Shown here piece after piece: positions 59,317 through 64,000 of a DNA stretch of 64,000 bases. Both the position numbers and the translations under genes were made by a program. The notes beneath the pieces are model-generated. The model was not told where the DNA came from. It saw nothing but the letters and a program-made list of their open reading frames with translations, and searched no databases. The DNA is taken from positions 1-64,000 of the forward strand of contig CAVSLA010000002.1 in assembly GCA_963728825.1 (NCBI GenBank). The letters run 5' to 3'. This DNA comes from CAVREM01 sp963728825. Its GTDB lineage: Bacteria; Acidobacteriota; Vicinamibacteria; Vicinamibacterales; CAVVIG01. Each line of letters begins with the position of its first letter. Within the stretch, counting starts at the first letter, position 1.

Positions 59317-61374
59317 CAGACCGGCACTGTGCCGCGCAGGCTTTGAACTCGGGCATGCGGCTGATCGGATCAAGAGCGGGATTGGTCAGTCGATTGACCG
59401 ACTGCAGACCGCCCCAGTGAAAGGGGACGAAAATCGCGTCCTCGCGAATCGCCCGCGTCACCTTGGCGCGGAAGGTCGCGGCGCCTCGACGCGTCGCCAC
59501 GGTCACGAGATCGCCGCCGCGGACACCGGCGCGCCGCGCCACCGTCGGATGGAGCTCGGCGACCGGCTCTGGCAGCGCCTCGCGCAGCGACGCGACCCGG
59601 CGTGTCTGGTTGCCCGACTGATAGTGTGCGAGCGCCCGGCCGGTCGAGAGGAACAACGGAAACGCGTCGTTCCTCTCGTCCGCGATCGGCTGATGGGTGA
59701 TGGCGTGAAAACGTGCACGGCCCGTCGCGGTCGGGAATGAATCGGCAAACAGCCTCGGAGTACCAGGGTGGTCGAGCGATGGACAGGGCCAGAACAGTCC
59801 GTCGGACTGATCGAGGCGGTTGTAGGTGATTCCGGAGTAGTCCGCGGCTCCCCCTCGGGTTGCTTCGCGCAGTTCGTTGAAGACCTCTTCGGGGTTCTGG
59901 AAGGGGAAGAGATGCCGTTTGCCCAGCGCGGCGGCGAGGCCGCAGAGAATCTCGATGTCTGAGCGCACGCCGTCCGGCGCCGGCAAAGCCCGTCGGCGCC
60001 TGATGACCCGCCCTTCGAGATTGGTCATCGTGCCGTCTTCCTCTGCCCACTGCGCCGACGGCAGGACGACGTCCGCCCATTCGGTCGTTTCTGAAGGAAA
60101 GAAGTCGCAGACGACCAGCGTGTCGAGCGCTTTCAGCCGCTCCTCGACCTGAACCGCGTCGGGCGCCGAGACGGCCGGATTCGAATCCGACGATGAGCAG
60201 ACCGCGGATGTCGCGACCGCACGAGGTGACGAGCTCGTAGGCCGACTTGCCGCGGCCCGGGATCGACGCTTCCGGCACGTTCCAGACCTCGGCAACATGA
60301 CGTCGCGCCGCCGGGTCGTCGATGTGCCGGTAGCCGGGAAGCTGATCGGCCTTTTGTCCATGCTCCCGCCCGCCCTGCCCGTTGCCCTGGCCGGTGAGCG
60401 TGCCGAATCCGCCTGCGGAGCCGCCGCACATGCCGAGCGCGAGCGCGACGTTGATGTAGGCGAGGGTATTCGCCACTCCCTGCGCATGCTGTTCCGGGCC
60501 GCGGGCGGTGAGCACCATCGCGGCCGGCGCTCGTCCGAGACGATGGGCGACGTCGACGAGGCTCGCTTCCGCGACGCCGGTGATCTGTTCGACCCGTTCG
60601 GGCCAATAGGCCGCCGCAGTCCGCCGGGCGTCGTCGAAGCCTTCGGTGCGCGCCGCGATGTACCGTTCGTCGATCAGCCGATCGCGAATCAGCACGTGGA
60701 GCAGGCCGTTGGCCAGCGCCGCATCTGATCCCGGGCGGAGCGGCAGATGGACCTGCGCCCACGAAGCGGTGGGGGTCCGTCGGGGATCGGCCACGATCAG
60801 GCAGCCGCCGGCGCGCTGCTGGGCCTCGAAGTACTGCATCAACGGCGGCATCGTTTCGGCGGGGTTGGCACCTGCGAGCAAAATTACTGCGGCGCGCGGG
60901 ATGTCCTCGAGTGGAAACGGCAGCCCTCGATCGATGCCGAAGGCGCGCACCGCCGCCGCGGCCGCCGACGACATGCAGAAGCGTCCGTTGTAGTCGATGT
61001 GGGCCGTGCCGAGCCCGACCCGCGCGAACTTGCCGAGCAGGTAGGCCTTTTCGTTGGTCAGCGCGCCGCTGCCGAACACGGCAACGGCGTCGCGCCCGTA
61101 GCGCGTTTGCAGTCGGGTGAATGCCTCGGCGACCCGGCTGAGCGCCGTGTCCCAGTCGGTTGATTGCAATTGGCCGTCGGCGCCGCGGACCAGCGGCTGC
61201 CGCAACCGGTCGGCGTGGCCGAGCGTTTCCGCAGCAGTCCATCCCTTCACGCAGAGACCACCGCGGTTGACGGGAAACCTGGCGTTGCCATGCACGACGG
61301 CGGCGCCGCGCTCGATTGACAGATGCATGCCGCACTGCAGTGCGCAGTACCGGACAGTGAGTGGCGGTAGACAT
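59306..61374 (-). pseudogene. assimilatory nitrate reductase (molybdopterin oxidoreductase), two single-base frameshifts
   Basis: From ATG 61374 the gene reads MSTATHCP and then loses frame. Removing one C of the pair 61350-61351 restores MSTATHCPYCALQCGMHL, the [4Fe-4S] ligand motif C-x2-C-x3-C, and the next cysteine is in GGLCVKGWT. The frame then continues through SSAAAAAVRAFGIDRG and MGMC-like MCGGSAGGFGTLTGQGNG up to LLIVG near 60185. There one extra A (60184-60185) breaks the frame again; without it the text reads GSNPAVSAPDAVQVEERL and goes on to LHPTVARRAGVRGGDLVTVATRRG and the stop at 59306. The restored protein has about 688 residues and fits a NasC/NarB-type enzyme. Either the gene is newly dead or the sequence has errors. 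Confidence 0.88.
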
Positions 61375-61617
61375 GCGCTCGGATCCGATCGAGCAAGCGG
61401 CGTGCCCGGGTTTTTTCTGAGCAAAATCCGCCGGAGTGCTGCGCTTCCGACAAACGTGTCGGTCCGCGAAGACTCGCCAACCGCATCGGCCCGGTTGCGG
61501 CGACATAAATGTTCGAGTTGGGCGCGTCGATTGCGACAAAGCTGTCGATCTCCTCAGTCGATGGTCAAAACACTCAGAAAATCATCGAGGAACGTTCCTT
61601 GCTCGACGGGTGCGGCA

Positions 61618-62961
61618 ATGCGACCGAGCCTCATCGTCATCGTTACGGCTGTCGCGTGCGCGTCTTCTCCGGCGTTCGCACAGCAGACCGATCAAACACC
61701 GCCGGCGCGGGTCACCGCGCCGCTGCCCAACCGCGCCAACGAAGTACTCCCCGCGTGGCTGCGTGTCCGAGGAGAGTTCCGTGAGCGCTTCGAAGGGTTC
61801 ACGCATGCGGGATTCACGCCAGAGCGCGACGACACCTACTGGTTGAGCCGACTGCGAATCAATGCGGTCGTGGCGCCGAGCCGCTTGTTCTCTGCGACCG
61901 TGCAGCTGCAGGACGCGCGCGTCGCGCAGAAACAGGTCGGCCCGGTGGCGCCGCCGTTTCGCGGGCCGCTCGACCTGCGCATGGCCTACGCGGAGATCGG
62001 AGATGTTCAGAAAGGGACGGTGTCGGTGCGCGCCGGACGTCAGGAGATGGCATTCGGCGAGCAGCGGTTGATCGGGCACCTGAACTGGACCAATACCGCA
62101 CGCACTTTCGATGGCGTGCGCGGAACGATCCGCCGCGGCGGATATCAGGTCGATGTGTTCGGCGCGTCGGTCGTTCGCATTGAGGAGGACTCATTCGATA
62201 GCAGCGGCAACGGCAACCGGTTCGCCGGAGCCTACGGCTCGACGGCCGCGCTCGTGCCGAACGCCGTGGTCGAACCGTACTTCCTGTGGCGCGCGGACCG
62301 CGGCCTGCGGACTGAAAGTGCGACGACCGGCAACCTCGATCAGAGAACCGTCGGCGCCCGATTCAACGGCCGCCTGCCACGCGGTCTCGATTACGGGATC
62401 GAGATGGCCCGCCAGGACGGTTCGCTCGGCTCAGACACCGTCGGCGCCTGGGCCGGCCACTGGCAGCTCCGTCAGTCGTTCGCCGGCCCGCTGGCGATGC
62501 GCCTGATCGGCGAGTTCAACTACGCCACCGGCGATTCCGATCCCGCCGATGGCGTGCGCGGCACCTTCGATCAGCTGTACCCAACCGGGCACGACAAGTA
62601 CGGCCTGGCCGATCAGGTGGGCTGGCGGAACATCCGCCACGTGCGAGCCGGTCTGGACATCACGCCGATCCGCGGATGGCCCGTCACGCTCAGCCACCAC
62701 GCGTGGTGGGTCGCGAACCCGAACGATGCCCTCTACAACGCCGGCGGCGCACCGATCGCCCGCGTGGCCGGCGGCGGCGCCGCGACCCATGTCGGCCAGG
62801 AGTTCGACCTGCAGGTGACCCGAGCGCTGACGCCGCAGCTTCTCCTCTCGGGCGGTTACGCGCACCTGTTTGCCGGGCCGTTCTTGAAGGAAGCGACGCC
62901 CGGCGCCGACTACAGCTTCCCGTACGTCATGGTGACGTACGTCTTTCTCGCGGAAAGGTGA
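61618..62961 (+). CDS. alginate-export-type outer-membrane porin
   Basis: The 447-residue protein has a signal peptide (MRPSLIVIVTAVACASSPAFAQ). It then has the barrel pattern of the alginate export/AlgE family: LRVRGEFRERFEGFTHAGFTPERDDTYWLSRLRINAVV, GTVSVRAGRQEMAFGEQRLIGHLNWTNTARTFDGVRGTI, and strands to the final YVMVTYVFLAER with an aromatic C-terminal region. It should be an outer-membrane channel. In this cluster the cargo may be nitrate or another anion (inference from context). It is divergent from the nitrate reductase gene with 243 bp between, and the binding-protein gene follows by 10 bp. Confidence 0.83.
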   Translation: MRPSLIVIVTAVACASSPAFAQQTDQTPPARVTAPLPNRANEVLPAWLRVRGEFRERFEGFTHAGFTPERDDTYWLSRLRINAVVAPSRLFSATVQLQDARVAQKQVGPVAPPFRGPLDLRMAYAEIGDVQKGTVSVRAGRQEMAFGEQRLIGHLNWTNTARTFDGVRGTIRRGGYQVDVFGASVVRIEEDSFDSSGNGNRFAGAYGSTAALVPNAVVEPYFLWRADRGLRTESATTGNLDQRTVGARFNGRLPRGLDYGIEMARQDGSLGSDTVGAWAGHWQLRQSFAGPLAMRLIGEFNYATGDSDPADGVRGTFDQLYPTGHDKYGLADQVGWRNIRHVRAGLDITPIRGWPVTLSHHAWWVANPNDALYNAGGAPIARVAGGGAATHVGQEFDLQVTRALTPQLLLSGGYAHLFAGPFLKEATPGADYSFPYVMVTYVFLAER

Positions 62962-62971
62962 TGAAGACGTG

Positions 62972-64000
62972 ATGAGGTCCAGACGCGCATTTCTGAAGAC
63001 GGCCGGCACCGCCGCCGGGGTGTTGATGGGCGGTCTTCCGGCCGGCTGGGCGGGCGGCCTCTATGCCGACGACTCGCCCGAAACGTCCACCATCCGTTTT
63101 GGCATCATCGCGCTCACCGATTGCGCGCCGATCGTCATGGCGCACGAGCTCGGCTTCTTCAAGAAATTCGGCATCACCTCGATCATCTCGAAAGAAGCGT
63201 CGTGGGCGGTGATCAGGGACAAGCTCTCGCTCGGCGAGAATCACGCGACCCACATGCTCCTCGGCATGCCGTTCGCGTCGACGATGGGGCTGGCGGGATC
63301 GCCGGTGAAGCCGATGGTGATTCCCTGGCTGCTCAACCGCAACGGCCAGGCGATCACGCTCAACAACAAGTTGAAGCAGGCGGGGGCGCGCACCCCCGCC
63401 GCCATCAAGCCGCTGGTGGACAAGGCGAAGGCTGCAGGGACCCCGATGACGTTCGCGATGACCTTCCCGCCCGGCACCCACGCGATGTGGACCCGCTACT
63501 GGCTCGCGTCGGGCGGCATTCACCCAGACCGTGACATCTCGCTCATCACCATTCCGCCCGCGCAGATGGTCGCGAACATGAAAATCGACAAGATGGACGG
63601 CTTCTGCGTGGGCGAGCCCTGGAACAGACGCGCCATTGCCGACGGCATCGGTTTCACCGCGGTGACCACCCAGCAGCTGTGGAAGGATCATCCCGAAAAA
63701 GTCTGCGCCTTCACCGAAGAGTTCGCCGGCAGAAATCCGCGAACGGTCAAAGCGATCCTGAAGGCCCTGCACCTGGCGAGCGTTCATCTCGACAACCTGT
63801 CCAACCGGGCGCCCGCAGCGGCGGTCATTGCGCGTGCGGCCTACATCAACTGCCCGCCGGACATCATTCTCGAGCGGTTGATGGGCAAGTACCGACTACG
63901 GCGACGGCCGGGTCGAGCAGGACCCGAACTACATGGTCTTCTCGGATCGGCAGTGCAACTACCCGCACCGGATCTACGGCACGTGGTGGCTGACGCAGTT
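62972..64000 (+). CDS. Tat-exported CmpA/NrtA-like nitrate ABC transporter binding protein, frameshifted near 3' end and cut by window
   Basis: ATG 62972 opens MRSRRAFLKTAGTAAGVLMGG, a Tat signal (SRRAFLK). The mature part (TIRFGIIALTDCAPIVMAHELGFFKKFGI, HATHMLLGMPFASTMGL, GEPWNRRAIADGIGFTA, IILERLMGKY) is a CmpA/NrtA-type solute-binding protein. At 63892-63893 one extra C breaks the frame; without it the text reads YDYGDGRVEQDPNYMVFSDRQ and continues to YGTWWLTQ at the edge, as expected. The protein should deliver nitrate or a similar anion to an ABC permease, which would lie outside the window. It follows the porin by 10 bp. Confidence 0.87.
   Translation, partial: MRSRRAFLKTAGTAAGVLMGGLPAGWAGGLYADDSPETSTIRFGIIALTDCAPIVMAHELGFFKKFGITSIISKEASWAVIRDKLSLGENHATHMLLGMPFASTMGLAGSPVKPMVIPWLLNRNGQAITLNNKLKQAGARTPAAIKPLVDKAKAAGTPMTFAMTFPPGTHAMWTRYWLASGGIHPDRDISLITIPPAQMVANMKIDKMDGFCVGEPWNRRAIADGIGFTAVTTQQLWKDHPEKVCAFTEEFAGRNPRTVKAILKALHLASVHLDNLSNRAPAAAVIARAAYINCPPDIILERLMGKYRLRRRPGRAGPELHGLLGSAVQLPAPDLRHVVADAV

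Overview
The window is high-GC bacterial chromosome. It most resembles Acidobacteriota, probably the Vicinamibacteria (subdivision 6). This is inferred from family content, not from a marker gene: PadR regulators paired with very large 'ADOP' FtsX/MacB-type permeases (twice), a TIGR03435-type protein, a Ser/Thr kinase fused to a TPR region, DUF6152, carboxypeptidase-regulatory-like repeat proteins, and cytochrome c/copper-monooxygenase-like secreted proteins. Four tRNA genes are present (Lys-CTT, Arg-TCG, Arg-CCG, His-GTG). There is no rRNA, no CRISPR array and no intact prophage.

Layout. 0-6.6 kb: an ADOP permease (cut by the left edge) with its PadR regulator and a clear operator-like repeat, then a receptor-type Ser/Thr kinase and an internally deleted TIGR03435 protein. 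6.7-13.6 kb: a secreted HEXXH/FG-GAP protein, two divergent small DNA-binding proteins with AT-hook-like tails, a secreted repeat protein, and two decayed genes. 13.8-18.3 kb: an SDR enzyme and a tRNA hot spot with a serine-recombinase remnant and a duplicated tRNA-Lys 3' end. 18.5-25.1 kb: a cytochrome c/Cu-monooxygenase-like protein, a frameshifted neighbour, small acidic proteins, a HAD phosphatase and an NHEJ operon (Ku, Lig-Pol LigD). 25.2-33.9 kb: a trehalose to alpha-glucan operon (glgX-glgE-treS/maltokinase) read leftward behind a PadR and an NTF2-like gene. 34-37.8 kb: a sulfite-oxidase-like molybdoprotein, an HD-GYP/GAF/GGDEF c-di-GMP protein and a GNAT. 38-45 kb: an ExeA-type ATPase, a BON protein, a second cytochrome c/Cu protein, and a run of small secreted proteins (degenerate M28-like, NTF2-like, cupin, DUF6152). 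45.2-48.5 kb: a second PadR-ADOP operon with a 36-residue membrane peptide at its end. 48.6-55.5 kb: tRNA-His, a diguanylate cyclase, CsbD, an SGNH hydrolase, a TetR regulator and a PQQ dehydrogenase. 55.5-64 kb: a nitrate/nitrite assimilation cluster (HemD, NirB-type fusion, nitrate reductase, outer-membrane channel, Tat-exported CmpA/NrtA-like binding protein) that runs off the right edge.

The most unusual signal is not a gene. At least nine places, mostly gene boundaries, carry degenerate tandem arrays whose unit is 7 bp (8 bp in one case). The words differ from site to site (GACTCTC/GACTACC, GGCACCC, ATTAGGA, ATTGCAA) and the arrays are often in inverted pairs. One array of 22 units lies inside the 5' end of glgE, in frame, and is apparently translated. 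I also found single-base frameshifts in five to six otherwise well-preserved genes. Three lie in the nitrate cluster and two of those share the same context, so some may be assembly errors rather than real decay.
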